From positions 235,279-299,278 of the forward strand of contig NW_006920878.1 in assembly GCF_000417875.1 (NCBI RefSeq): a stretch of 64,000 nt of DNA, written 5' to 3'. Below, piece by piece: positions 12,201 through 21,981 of this stretch. How positions within the stretch are numbered: position 1 is the first letter of the stretch; each line of letters starts with the position of its first letter. The DNA comes from Pseudozyma flocculosa PF-1. Its lineage: Eukaryota > Basidiomycota > Ustilaginomycetes > Ustilaginales > Ustilaginaceae. Under the pieces are notes generated by a model that was given only the letters and a program-made list of their open reading frames with translations, was not told where the DNA came from and did no database searches. Both the position numbers and the translations under genes were made by a program.

Positions 12201-13356
12201 TCAATCTGCGGTCGAGTCTGTCCCTTCGTCTCTCCTGGCCCCTGCGCCGGTACCGCCAAGGCTTTCTAGTGCTTCGAAACCCTCCAGCGCCACAGCTTCG
12301 TCGTCTGAACGCCTTGAGGCCGGAAGGATGTCGGAATCGTCAAGCCGGAACGTCACCACAAAGGCGCAGAAGGAGGATGACAAGAATGGCGGTTATAACC
12401 TCAACGCCTCCGCCGCATCCAAACCCAGCGACAGTGCCGGCGGCGGCAATGTGCGCCGCTTCCTGCGTCGCCTCAGCAGCTTTGGCGCCAGCAGTGCCCG
12501 AACCTCCGACGGGAGCTCGGCGGCCAAGAAGAACAGCGCCAAGGCCAACTTCCCCGACGCCTCGACGATGCCCAAGCTGGACCGCGAGCAGCTGGTCAAA
12601 GCAGGCATCATTCCTGCGCCCCCTACATCCGATGTGACCGGGGCGGATGCCGCGGTCCCGAAGCATGACGCTGTGCTTGCCGCATCGCTTGCTGCAGTTC
12701 ACAGCAACGATACCGACCCATCGACTGATCGACGGGAGCGAGAGGGCTTGCTGGATGCCCAGCGGCCACGCCCTTCCAATGCAAACGCCAAGCCGGTCGA
12801 GGCCATGCTCCGCAACCCCGACGACGCTTCATTGCCTACTGAGACTCGAGCGGGCCCTGCTCCGCCCGTCTACGAGCCCGCGGCACTCTCTGACGGCATC
12901 CAGGCTGCGGCGGAGCAGCAGGAGGCAACATTGATGCCAAGTGCTCCCGATGCCGCTCCTTCGATGGCATCCGAGCAGGTCGAGCGCGCGGTCGCCATCA
13001 ACTCGAGCATGGCCAAAGCCGGCTTCGGTACCAGGTCCGCGACCGTCTTCAGACAGCCGCCCTCGGATGAGCAGCTGCGCACCGAGGCTGCGACCAGCCA
13101 GCTACCCACCGACGAGCTCGAAGCACGCATGCACCAGCTGGCGCCGCCTTCGGCTCGATCCGACTCTCGCACGCCGTCCTTGGAGGTGCCGACCCTGCTT
13201 GACAACGAGACCCCGCCGCCGCTGCAGCCCGGCGAGGTCATCACGCCCGCCTCGTCGGCCGGCTCACTCGTTCCTGCCCAAGCCGCCGACGAGGCTACGC
13301 CCAACAAGCCTACCTACCGCTCTGAGCCGTCTACGACGGCGAGTGCAGTATGGTAG
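9295..13356 (+). CDS. Large disordered Ser/Pro/Ala-rich protein, function unknown
   Basis: Exons 9295-10890 and 10993-13356, joined in phase 0 across a 102-nt GTGAGT...CTAG intron, give 1319 residues. I recognise no catalytic domain. The sequence is dominated by Ser, Ala, Pro and basic patches. Short islands look ordered: RLTKAELAELSRPRGKYKSG, a segment near residue 405 with RRRFNDTRDLDLLAYELAAE, SVLQMKLHDPETELQGLTKV, SGIFGFGRKKKED and NVRRFLRRLSSFG. Basic-hydrophobic motifs of this kind occur in cortical or membrane-tethered scaffolds, but that is only a suggestion. The 3' end is uncertain: a GT at 13348 and the acceptor CTTGCAG ending at 13421 would remove the stop and add a third exon, 13422-13715, of similar composition, giving 1414 residues. 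RNA evidence would decide between them. Confidence 0.8.
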
Positions 13357-13767
13357 GCATGGTAGCCCTGTTGGTAGCCCCGTCGGACATCCAAGTCCCA
13401 TGACAGCCTCTTGGCTTGCAGTCATGCGGTGTCCGACCATCCGCCTTGGTCGCCCCGTTCCGAGCGAAGACGGGCCGCGGATCGAACGTCGAGCTGTCGA
13501 GCCCGCACCATCTGCCCAAAGTACGCTCGATAGCACCCACAGGCCGGCTGGCAGATGCGCCAGCATCGATGCCGACCGCGCCGACAGCGGCCAAAATTCC
13601 GAACTGCGCCACCGCCGGCGCGGCACAGCCCAAGCCGGCTCTCCCCGTCTCTTCTCATTGTACCCAGCATTGTCCGTCAAGGCCGGCATCGTTCGCCTTC
13701 ATACACACTCCTTGAATCTGACCACATCGAGCAGGTTCATTGACCGCCAGCCCTCGTCTCTGCTCTA
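13357..13767. other. Convergent 3' spacer, possible extra exon of the upstream gene
   Basis: Between two convergent genes. An open frame at 13422-13715 preceded by a good acceptor could be the last exon of the large disordered protein. Otherwise it is 3' UTR. Confidence 0.4.
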
Positions 13768-16356
13768 CTACTGCGGGTTCGTCGCTGCGCCCCGTGCCTC
13801 CCTCGTCGCCTCGTCCTGCAATCCCTGCATGATGTTGGCGAGCCCCGCGAGCTGCGGCGGCGTCAATTTGGTAAGCACCACGGTAATGTGCAGGATCTGC
13901 TGCGTCTTGACGCCGCCGCCGCTGCTGCTTGCACCGCGCACCGGCGACTCGGTGACGCCCATCAATTTGGCCGCTTCGGTCTGGTTGGGATCGGCCGGTC
14001 GAGGCTGGCCAGAGAGACCGGAGGGCGTACCACTCGGACCCATCACTGGCACCAGGTGCGGGGCGGGCACCGGATGGATCCCCAGGCTGGTCAAGCGCGG
14101 CAGCGCCGACACGGGGATGAGGAGCGGGATGGGCGTCCGCGGTATCGAGGTTGGTGGTGCAGGCGGCGGTGCTGATGCCGTCGTCGGCGCTGCCGGTGCG
14201 GCCGGTGCGGCCGGGGCGGCCGGCGCAGCTGGCGCAGTCGTCGATGCGCCATTCGCGGAATGTGACGGCGGCGCGGGCGGGTGCGGCTGCGGCGCTCGAC
14301 TCGACTGCGCCTGTTGACCTTGAGCCGGTGGCGCCATGGTTAGCTGAGAGCCCGTCGTGGACGCGGGCAGTGGTTGAACGGAGCCGACGACCGCAGAAGA
14401 CGGCCCAGGCTGGCCGTTGATGTCCGAAACCGCTGCCGCAGGAGGTCGCATCATTCCACTCGTCGGCGGTCCGGGCGCTGCTTTCGGCTGTGTGGTCTTG
14501 GGGTCCTTGGGCGTGCGTGGCTTGGCGGGCTTCTTGGGCGGTTCCAGCGGATTCTTGCGCGGTCGCCCGCGCCCTCGTTTGACGACAGGCTGCGGTGCCG
14601 GTGGTGTGCTTGCTTCACCAACGTTGCCCGTTATCGGTCTCGCCGCAGGACCTGCTGGGATGGCTACAGGATGAGGGATTGGCGTGAGGGAGACCGGTGG
14701 CGTGGACGCGGTTGGGCCCGGCGCGAGTGGCAGCGATGTAGGTGCAGACATTGTCGGAGCCGGCCCCACGCTTGTTGGCACTGGGCGCATGGGAGGGCGC
14801 CCGATCATCTGGCCGAAAGGCGGTGTCATCTGCTGGGCGAAGGGCGGCTGTGGTTGCGGCGGCAGTTGCGCGGTCGTGGAAGGGGGCAGAGTCATGTGTG
14901 GCACCAATGGGCCGCTTGTCGTCGCCGTGTCTGCCGGCGTGTGGAGCATGTGAGGCACTGCGTGTTGCGACAATGCGACCTCCGAAGATGCCCCACCTTG
15001 GATCGGGGCCACTGGCGCAGGAGTGGGAAGGGTTGGAGCCGCTCGTGGTGCTGATTCGTTTGCCGCTTCGTTGGCAGGGGAAGGTTGGACGACTGTGTTT
15101 CCGATCAAGGCACTGACGGCAGGCGCAGGGGTCGAAGACGGAGGGGGCACCTCCGTCGGTGGCGCGGAACCGACCTTTGGCGACCGCTGCTTATCCATCA
15201 CAGCGGGAGGCTGATGCGTCGGCGTCGCAGATATCGATGCGGCGGGCGTTTGAGATCTTGGCCGAGCAGTTGTCGATGCCGCAGTCGGCAAGAGGACGGC
15301 GGCAGCACCGTCGCCGCCAGCCAGCAGCCTCTCGCGCTCCTTTTTGGCCGCCGCGGCCGCCTGTCGCTCGGCCTGCCGCCTTGCCTTCTCGGCCTCGCGC
15401 TCGCGCTCCTTTTCAAGTTCGATCTCATCGGTGATGTGAAAGCGGAGATCGAGCTGGCTGCTGAACATGCCAGGCGTGAGCCGTTTCTGTGCCTCGATGG
15501 TCTCGAGCTGTGCCTTGGCGGCCTTGAGCTTGTCGATGTCGGCCAGCACTGCCGCGCGCTCGTCGTCGTAGGCAAGGCGTTCGAGGTGTTCGAGGGTGAC
15601 CGCCGAGGTAGGGGCCTTGTGGTGAACCGTCTCGGAACGGGAGAGGAGCCTGTTGAAGCGAGTGAGGATGCTGTGGCGCATCCGAAAGAGGCTAGAGGCG
15701 TACGCGGCATCCGGAAAGTCGGGCAATGGTACCTCGGGCAGCTGCGCGGGCAGTCCAAGCTCGTCGAGATCGACAACGACGGCATCGGACGAAGCACCGG
15801 CGTCCTTTGACTCTGCCAAGGTGCCATCAAGCTGGCCGGCTTCACCCGCCACTGCACGCCCATCCGTCAACCTGCGACGCTTCGAGTTGCGCACGGCAGC
15901 GTGGACGGGGTCGTGCGCGCATCCGAGGGAGCGAAGGAGGTCGGTGTGCGGAACGTTCCAGACGTGGTAGGGAAGCAGACGTTGGAGTGCATCCTCTGCC
16001 GAGCGAAAGGGGGCCAAATCCGGCCTCAACACTGCCGCGTGATCCTGCTCGAGTAGAACATGAGGGGATAGTGGAGCGGCATGCCGGGGTGGCGTGCCCT
16101 GGATGTCGTCGAGTTGTGCGGGGTCGGCCTCGCACTCCTCTAGCTTGACGCGGGCCGATGGAGCCGGGACGGTCGCGAGTCCAGCAGGATCTGCGTCCGC
16201 GCTCTGCTGGTGCCGATGTTGGTCATGTTGAGCGTGTACATGGTGGCCATGGCCGTAGCCGTCGTGGCCTTGATCGTGGTGATGCTGTAGGGCGGGAGGA
16301 GTCGAAGGCAGCTGCGGCGGATGGTTGAGCTGTGCGGGATCGATGAAGGTGTGCAT
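13768..16356 (-). CDS. GLTSCR1/BICRA-domain protein with AT-hook, probable SWI/SNF-type remodeller subunit
   Basis: Single exon, 862 residues. Residues about 105-142 read PFRSAEDALQRLLPYHVWN, and about 218-275 read SSLFRMRHSILTRFNRLLSR followed by an acidic-basic helix. These are the two conserved blocks of the GLTSCR1 (BICRA) domain, found in a subunit class of SWI/SNF-family chromatin remodellers. A strongly charged coiled coil follows (about 310-345, EKEREREAEKARRQAERQ). Near residue 593 lies an AT-hook, KRGRGRPRKNP, set in a Pro/Lys patch. The N-terminus is His/Gln-rich, and much of the rest is Pro/Thr/Ala-rich and probably disordered; an APAAPAAPAAPA repeat is near residue 715. The last 60 residues contain a hydrophobic block ending near LAGLANIMQGL. 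Domain identity is by pattern memory and was not searched. Confidence 0.82.
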   Translation of the reverse strand: MHTFIDPAQLNHPPQLPSTPPALQHHHDQGHDGYGHGHHVHAQHDQHRHQQSADADPAGLATVPAPSARVKLEECEADPAQLDDIQGTPPRHAAPLSPHVLLEQDHAAVLRPDLAPFRSAEDALQRLLPYHVWNVPHTDLLRSLGCAHDPVHAAVRNSKRRRLTDGRAVAGEAGQLDGTLAESKDAGASSDAVVVDLDELGLPAQLPEVPLPDFPDAAYASSLFRMRHSILTRFNRLLSRSETVHHKAPTSAVTLEHLERLAYDDERAAVLADIDKLKAAKAQLETIEAQKRLTPGMFSSQLDLRFHITDEIELEKEREREAEKARRQAERQAAAAAKKERERLLAGGDGAAAVLLPTAASTTARPRSQTPAASISATPTHQPPAVMDKQRSPKVGSAPPTEVPPPSSTPAPAVSALIGNTVVQPSPANEAANESAPRAAPTLPTPAPVAPIQGGASSEVALSQHAVPHMLHTPADTATTSGPLVPHMTLPPSTTAQLPPQPQPPFAQQMTPPFGQMIGRPPMRPVPTSVGPAPTMSAPTSLPLAPGPTASTPPVSLTPIPHPVAIPAGPAARPITGNVGEASTPPAPQPVVKRGRGRPRKNPLEPPKKPAKPRTPKDPKTTQPKAAPGPPTSGMMRPPAAAVSDINGQPGPSSAVVGSVQPLPASTTGSQLTMAPPAQGQQAQSSRAPQPHPPAPPSHSANGASTTAPAAPAAPAAPAAPAAPTTASAPPPAPPTSIPRTPIPLLIPVSALPRLTSLGIHPVPAPHLVPVMGPSGTPSGLSGQPRPADPNQTEAAKLMGVTESPVRGASSSGGGVKTQQILHITVVLTKLTPPQLAGLANIMQGLQDEATREARGAATNPQ

Positions 16357-17239
16357 GCCGAGCTAGGGAGGTGGCTGGGGGCGAGCTGGGCGCGCTCGAG
16401 CCCGACTTGGGCCCGGTGGCTGCGGTGTCGAGGGTGAGGCTGGGTTAGGCAGTTGTGCTGGCCTTGATGTCGAGTGAGCGCTCTGAGCGAGGGTGGCGCT
16501 GGTTGGCGTCGACGCGGCCGACGGTGATCTGAGCGCAGGCTGCGAAGAGGGGGGCTGTTGGGTTGGGGTGGCCTTCGCGGTGGGCTTTGCTTTTTTGCTT
16601 GCCGCAGGGAAAGGTGGAGCGCAAAGGCGGGAGGGTGAGCAGGGCGTGGGCCTGGGCCTGGGCGTGGGCCTGCCTGGTCCCAAACAGGGTCGTCTGGCTT
16701 GGCCGTCTCGTCTGCCTCTCAGAGTCCCTGGCCCTTCCCGGCAACGGCGCGACTAGATCGGGGAATCCGATTGATCGATTTCCAAAGTGAGAATCGGGGC
16801 TAGGGGCTAGAGGCGATGGGTAGCCCAGGGTAGCCCAGGCGCGGGGAAGCGAGCGGTGCAGGCAGCCAGGTAGGCCTCCTTGCGGCAGAATGGGTTTACA
16901 CGCGCTGCCCGCCGTTCTTGGCAGGTCAAATTGCAGGCCCAGCCCGCAGGCCAGGCCCCCCAGCAGAGGGGCAGGCCGGCCGGCCTGGCCCACCATCTGC
17001 CTCGCGCGTCAAGCACCGGATGGATGGACATGCCTGGCCTGCCTGGCCTGCCTGGCCTGGCCTCCCTCCCCCTCTTGCGCCTGCCCTGTCCTCCCTCCTC
17101 TTCCTCTCCATCCGCCACCATCCGCCTCGTTCCCGCTTTCCCCCCTTTTCCAAGTCCCGTCCTTCCTCCTCTCTCTCTCCATCACCCCTCTTTCTCTCGC
17201 CCTTTCTTTTTGAGAACACCTCTCTTCTTGCCGGTCAAG
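16357..17239. other. Divergent promoter region with GGCCTGGC tracts
   Basis: Shared upstream region of the AT-hook gene (-) and the LPMO gene (+). It holds a GGCCTGCCTGGCCTGCC tract at about 17028-17062 and a C/T-rich stretch from 17065 to 17215 directly before the LPMO start. No gene is seen. Confidence 0.5.
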
Positions 17240-18289
17240 ATGCGTGCCTCCTCCCTCTTCTTTGCTTCGCTCTCGTCCTCCCTGCTGTATGCGGTCCAGG
17301 TGACTGCTCACGGCTACCTCGCCTCGCCGCCCTCGCGAGCTGCGCTCTGCAAGGCCGACGGATCCCCCACCGCGTGCGGTGCCATCCAGTACGAGCCCCA
17401 GTCGGTCGAGGCGCCAAAGGGCCTCCCCTTCGCCCGCACCGGCGACGGCCACCTCTGCTCGGCCGGCGTCGATCGCTTCCCCGAGCTCGACCGCCAAGGC
17501 CCCAACGCCTGGAAGCACCAGCAGCCCTCGGACACGTTCAAGTGGAACATCCTCGTCCCGCACTCCACCACCGACTTCAAGTACTTCATCACAAAGGACG
17601 GATGGAACAGCGCAAAGAGCCAAGGTCTCTCGGCCTCGGACCTCGAATCGACCCCCTTCCTCCAGGTCAAGATGGACGGCAAGGAACCCACTGGATCCGT
17701 CGTCCACAAGGCCAACCAAATGCCCAAAAAGAGCGGCTACCACATGGTCTATGCCGTCTGGACCATCGCCGATACGGGCAACGCATTCTACCAGTGCCTC
17801 GACCTCGATTTTGGCGGCGGTCACAGCGTTAGCAGCTCCAACAGCAATGGCGTCGCCTCGGTCGGCGGCAACCAGGGTGCTTCTTCTGCGTCGTCGTCGT
17901 CGTCGTCTTCGGCTGCGGCGGCCAACTCGCAGGAGGGTGGTGAGGGCGCCAGCTCCGCTTCGGGATCCCAGGCTTCCGCCTCGTCCTCGTCATCGCAGCA
18001 CGCAGACAGTGCCGGCGCGCACAGCAACAGCGCTAACGCGCAGTCCAGCAGCGGCTCTTCCCACGCTCAAGGCCAGGGCAAGCCCCCAGCCTCCAAGGGT
18101 CGTCAGCACTTCGCGGAGAGCAACACCGCACCCGCCGGCGCCAGCTCCATGTCTTCGTCGGACAAGAAGGCCCGCTGCCGTCGACGTGCCCAGGCCAAGC
18201 GCAGCCATGGCGGTCCTTCCTTTGCTGTCCTCAACAACGGCGGCTCGAGGATGACGAGGCGCAGCGCTGCCAAGCGTCCTCAGGCCTAA
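17240..18289 (+). CDS. Secreted AA10 lytic polysaccharide monooxygenase
   Basis: Single exon of 349 residues. The start at 17240 gives a 23-residue signal peptide that would expose HGYLASPPSR, placing His24 at the mature N-terminus, one half of the copper histidine brace. The second brace His is His108 in VPHSTTDFKYFITKDGWN, the pattern of chitin-active AA10 enzymes such as CBP21. Phe183 in NAFYQ fits the axial position. AA10 LPMOs oxidatively cleave crystalline chitin or cellulose. The catalytic domain ends near residue 195. The remaining 150 residues are Ser/Ala/Gly-rich and disordered, ending in a basic tail, with no carbohydrate-binding module and no clear GPI signal. An upstream in-frame extension of 120 codons exists, but it would hide the signal peptide, so I reject it. 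AA10 is mostly bacterial and viral; fungal members are few and known from smuts. Confidence 0.93.
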   Translation: MRASSLFFASLSSSLLYAVQVTAHGYLASPPSRAALCKADGSPTACGAIQYEPQSVEAPKGLPFARTGDGHLCSAGVDRFPELDRQGPNAWKHQQPSDTFKWNILVPHSTTDFKYFITKDGWNSAKSQGLSASDLESTPFLQVKMDGKEPTGSVVHKANQMPKKSGYHMVYAVWTIADTGNAFYQCLDLDFGGGHSVSSSNSNGVASVGGNQGASSASSSSSSSAAAANSQEGGEGASSASGSQASASSSSSQHADSAGAHSNSANAQSSSGSSHAQGQGKPPASKGRQHFAESNTAPAGASSMSSSDKKARCRRRAQAKRSHGGPSFAVLNNGGSRMTRRSAAKRPQA

Positions 18290-18915
18290 GGCGCGGGCAG
18301 GCCCGCCCCTCAGATACACCGTGTCGGCGCTCTGGTAGCGTTCGGCGCGACCGTGTTTCTTCAACAGCCCAGCGGCAGAGATTCAAACGAGCAGCCTCAA
18401 CGAAGCGCGTCGGGCACGCGCAGCGAGTGACGCTCATATGCCAGGTCCTGCAGGTCAGGTCCAGGCGGTCGGCACGGCAGGCCCTTGTTCGACGACCCTA
18501 TTCCCCCGCTCCCGGTCCCTCACTCTCCTCCGCCATCCGAGCTGTCCCCCTCCTCCCACACGCTGTATTGTAAGAAGCCTGGCAAATTCGCCAGAGGGCA
18601 GACGCGGCGAATCCGACCCCCGCGCTTGTCTCACCATAGCCGCCGTTTGCGAGATTGGGCTCCATCGTCTCCGGGCCTGGTCGCCCTCTGTGCGGCCCTC
18701 TGATTCTCTGGCTGACCGCTGCTTGAAGATGAACATTGACGTCGAGCGTCGGATCCAGGTCGATCCCGCTAGGGATTCTAACATCTAAACGAACGGAACC
18801 GGAGGGTTGCCACCTCGCGCTCTCGGCCAGCCTCGTTGCAGCGCATTGCTTGCTGCTCATGCACCTTTGCATTCGTGCGTCTGGATTGAGGGTGACGGTG
18901 GCCGTCTGCCCCGAG
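18290..18915. other. Convergent 3' spacer
   Basis: Spacer between the LPMO (+) and the dehydrogenase (-). It carries both 3' ends. Open frames are shadows, and no gene is seen. Confidence 0.5.
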
Positions 18916-20016
18916 CTAGTAGCCCATGCTGACGTCGACAAGGTTGAGGCAGGGCTTGCCCTCGGCGAGACGCTTGACATTGACGCGGCAAATGTCGGTA
19001 GCGATGCGGTACTCTTCGTCTCCGGCCGTCCCCGAGAGGTGCGGGGTGATGATGGCGTTTGGGTGGGTGTAGAGAGGGTGGCCCGCCGGCAGTGGCTCCG
19101 GGTCAGTGACGTCCGCGACGAGGCCCAGGAGAGGGCCGTTGCCATCGTCGGCATGCCGCTCGAGCGCGGCAAGAAGGACCGAGGACCTGGCTACGTCGCC
19201 GCGTCCGACGTTGACGAAGACGGCGTCTCGAGGCAGAAGGCGAAAATGTCGATCTTCGAGCATGTATCGGGTCTTTGCCGTCGAGGGCAGGGAAGCGACG
19301 AGGATGTCGCAGCGGGAGAGAAACGAGGCCATATCGTCTTCGTCTGCGGTCGAGTAGACATGTTCAGGCAGGAGGCACTCGACGTCTCCGGTGCCGGGAA
19401 TGACGTAGCCGTCGTCCTTAGTCCTTTGCCCTGTGGTGTTGGCGGCGATGATGCGTGCACCAGCGGCGCCGAAGAGCCGGGCCGTCTCTCGACCGAGGGA
19501 GCCGTAGCCCAGCAATCCTACCGTCCTGCCGCGGACGGATCTGGCAAAGTAGGGCGAGCCGTCTGGGTTGGGGAGGTCGTCGATCCACGCGGCGCGGGTG
19601 GCGGCGTTGAGGTACTGCGTGTGCAAGCGCATGTAGAGCATGACGACGGTCGCGAAGACGTAGGGCGGGATGGTGGGGACATGGGTGCCGCTAGAGTTGG
19701 CCACCATGATGCCTCTCCTCACTGGGTCGTCTACCTGGTCAAAGGCCGGGGAGGTCAGCAGCTGGTCGACGCCGGCCGAGACGAGCTGGATCAAGCGCAG
19801 CTTTGGCATCTGCTGCGAGAGCGAGGTGACGCTGGCGGGCAAGCCGCGGATCGAGCAAAACAGGACGGTGGCGGTTGCGAGCACCGAGGCGGGCGGATCG
19901 TTGGCTGGGTAGCAGTGTACCTGGCGCGCCACGGTGCGCAGCTGGTCGAGGCAGCTGGCCGGTAGCTCGCGCGCTATGGTGACGAGGATGGTGTCGACCT
20001 TTGGGCGGGTCGTCAT
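18916..20016 (-). CDS. D-isomer-specific 2-hydroxyacid dehydrogenase (NAD-binding)
   Basis: Single exon, 366 residues. The protein reduces or oxidises a 2-oxo/2-hydroxy acid pair with NAD(P)H; the substrate cannot be told from sequence. The Rossmann motif is GLLGYGSLGRETA, about residue 165. Later motifs are SLPSTAKTRYM, NVGRGD with the substrate-binding Arg, DVTDPEPLPAGHPLYTHPN with the catalytic Glu, and PHLSG with the catalytic His, all in canonical order and spacing. A YVFATVVMLYMRLHTQ helix precedes the NAD domain. Length fits the glyoxylate/hydroxypyruvate reductase-like branch. It is transcribed divergently from the alpha/beta hydrolase at 20926. Confidence 0.93.
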   Translation of the reverse strand: MTTRPKVDTILVTIARELPASCLDQLRTVARQVHCYPANDPPASVLATATVLFCSIRGLPASVTSLSQQMPKLRLIQLVSAGVDQLLTSPAFDQVDDPVRRGIMVANSSGTHVPTIPPYVFATVVMLYMRLHTQYLNAATRAAWIDDLPNPDGSPYFARSVRGRTVGLLGYGSLGRETARLFGAAGARIIAANTTGQRTKDDGYVIPGTGDVECLLPEHVYSTADEDDMASFLSRCDILVASLPSTAKTRYMLEDRHFRLLPRDAVFVNVGRGDVARSSVLLAALERHADDGNGPLLGLVADVTDPEPLPAGHPLYTHPNAIITPHLSGTAGDEEYRIATDICRVNVKRLAEGKPCLNLVDVSMGY

Positions 20017-20925
20017 CTTTGATGCGCGGCGGGAAGATGGCGGCGCGAGACAGAACAGTGCGAGACGACGAGTGAAGGGATCGGCTCGTCTCGCTCCGAC
20101 TGGCGTCGAGCTCGAGTGGGCGGCCGTTGTCGCGGGCTTCGGCCTGCGTCGTAAGGGCTAGTAGTATCGGTGGGGAAGATGAGGCGCAGTGCTTGCCACC
20201 TCGTATGTATCTAGACGACACGGCAAGTTAGCGGTCGCGATCGTCGTCTTTGGGGTGTGCGGAGCCCCGTACTGTATGATGATGGGCCAGGCTGCTTTGC
20301 GGCGGGGCCTTTTTCGGGCCGAGGCATGACCCGCTAGTTACGATTCGCTGCTGGTGGTGGCAGCATGGTGCCGTTCCATCACGCACTCTTTCTCTCTCCT
20401 CTTCCCTCTCAGGCGTCGAACAGCCGCCGTGGCCCGCCCTTGCGCTCCCCCTTCCCGAGGCGATTCTGATCGTCGCAGAGCCATGCTGGCCGGCCAGAGA
20501 GAGGCGAAGTGGATCGCAGCCATTTAGAGAAGAAGCAAAGCATGGCGCGGATGCGGGCGGCTGCTGGCTTCGTTTGCTGTTCCGAGATCCGAGGGCTGAC
20601 TTTATTGCAGTACTGACCGGCCGTTCGGCAACTCGCTTTGGCCGAGGCGAGCGACACGCCGACGCGACTAAGGGCAAGGCCAGGCCAGGCCAGGCCAGGG
20701 CAGGCCTCTGCAGGCCCACTCGCAAGTCGGCTCGCTCGCTCGCTCGCTCGCTCGCCCGCCCGCCTGCCTTCTTCATGTGCTGGTTACGGGGGGGCCTGCC
20801 AGGCCTTCCGCTTGCCCCTCGCCGCGCCCAGGCCATCATCTCGTCCAACGCCTCCTCTCGGTCGCGCTCGTCTTTGTCCCGTCGTCCACTCTACGCCACC
20901 GTCACCGTCCCAACCATCGCCCGAC
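20017..20925. other. Divergent promoter region with short tandem tracts
   Basis: Shared upstream region of the dehydrogenase and the hydrolase. It holds an AGGCC-type tandem at about 20681-20705 and a CTCG tandem at about 20729-20765. No gene is seen. Confidence 0.5.
20729..20765. repeat. (CTCG)n microsatellite passing into CCCG
   Basis: About six consecutive CTCG units followed by CCCG units, 160 bases upstream of the hydrolase start codon. Confidence 0.8.
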
Positions 20926-21981
20926 ATGCTCACGTCGATCCTGCAGCCCACCTCGCGATGGTCGACGCTGCTGACGCGATGCCTGATCCGCCTCATGCTC
21001 CTCCTCCGTAAGCCTAAGCTCTCGCCGGCTGCCCAGCCGCACGATGCGCTCGAGTCGCTCCCCTCGAAGCTGCGCCAGAAGTTCTCCATCTCCATCACTC
21101 GCCTCTCTCTGGCGCTCCCGTCCGACTGGTCCGACGCCAAGCACTGGAACCCGCTCCTCCTCTCGCCCCTCGGACACAAACCCACAAAGCGCACCGTCTT
21201 TTACATGCACGGCGGCGCCTTCATCCACATGATGTCGCCCTTCCACTGGCAGACCGTCGCACGCCTCTCGCAGGATCTCGAGGCCGACGTCGCCGTGCAG
21301 ACCTACACGCTGCTGCCCTACGCCGGCATTCACGACGTGATCCACAAGCTGGTCGAGGTCTACCGCCACGTCCACGCCGAGGCAAAGAAAAAGGGACACG
21401 AGGTCATTGTCGCGGGCGACTCTGCCGGTGGCTGCCTGGCCGCTTCGCTCACCCTGGCGCTCAACGACGCCAACCTGCCCGTGCCGGACCAGCTTCTCCT
21501 CATCGCCCCCGTCCTCGACGCCGAACTCACCCGCCCTGCCACCCGAGCGCTGCAGCACCGCGACCCCTGGCTCAAGATTGATCGACTGGGCCACGTCGGC
21601 CACTTTTGGTCGGTGGGCGGAAGCACCGAGCGCGACGTCTTCCTTGCCGTCACGGCCAAAAAGGTGGGCGAGCCGACAAAGGAACAGCGCGAGGCCATGC
21701 GTCACCCCTACGCCAGCCCCATCCTGGGCGACTGGTCGTTCTACAAGGGCCACATTACGACCATCTGCGGCACCAGCGACATCCTCCTCGCCGACTCGCT
21801 CGAGCTCGCAGCCAAGGCAGAGCAGCAGCAGCCACTCGACGTCACCTTTATCAAGGCCGAAGGCTGCATCCACGTCTACCCAATCCTCTTTGGCCTACCC
21901 CTCGCCCGCCTCCTTTCCAGGGACTCGGAAAGGGGCTTCGAGCTCATGGTGCAGAGCGTGCTGAGGAAGAGCAGTGTCTGA
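20926..21981 (+). CDS. HSL-type alpha/beta hydrolase (esterase/lipase family)
   Basis: Single exon, 351 residues from the ATG at 20926, the first one that gives a family-like N-terminus; a longer in-frame frame upstream is low complexity. The oxyanion motif HGGA lies in VFYMHGGAFIHMMSP, the nucleophile elbow is GDSAGG, the likely catalytic Asp is in GTSDILLADS, and the catalytic His is in EGCIHVYPI. This is the hormone-sensitive-lipase (alpha/beta hydrolase fold-3) type, acting on ester substrates that sequence does not reveal. The N-terminal 30 residues are hydrophobic and basic (LLTRCLIRLMLLLRK) and may bind membrane. No signal peptide cleavage is evident. Confidence 0.92.
   Translation: MLTSILQPTSRWSTLLTRCLIRLMLLLRKPKLSPAAQPHDALESLPSKLRQKFSISITRLSLALPSDWSDAKHWNPLLLSPLGHKPTKRTVFYMHGGAFIHMMSPFHWQTVARLSQDLEADVAVQTYTLLPYAGIHDVIHKLVEVYRHVHAEAKKKGHEVIVAGDSAGGCLAASLTLALNDANLPVPDQLLLIAPVLDAELTRPATRALQHRDPWLKIDRLGHVGHFWSVGGSTERDVFLAVTAKKVGEPTKEQREAMRHPYASPILGDWSFYKGHITTICGTSDILLADSLELAAKAEQQQPLDVTFIKAEGCIHVYPILFGLPLARLLSRDSERGFELMVQSVLRKSSV

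Noticed and set aside
16880..17239. 120-codon N-terminal extension of the LPMO
   Set aside because: It would bury the signal peptide and the N-terminal copper-binding His; the extension is Pro/Arg low complexity.
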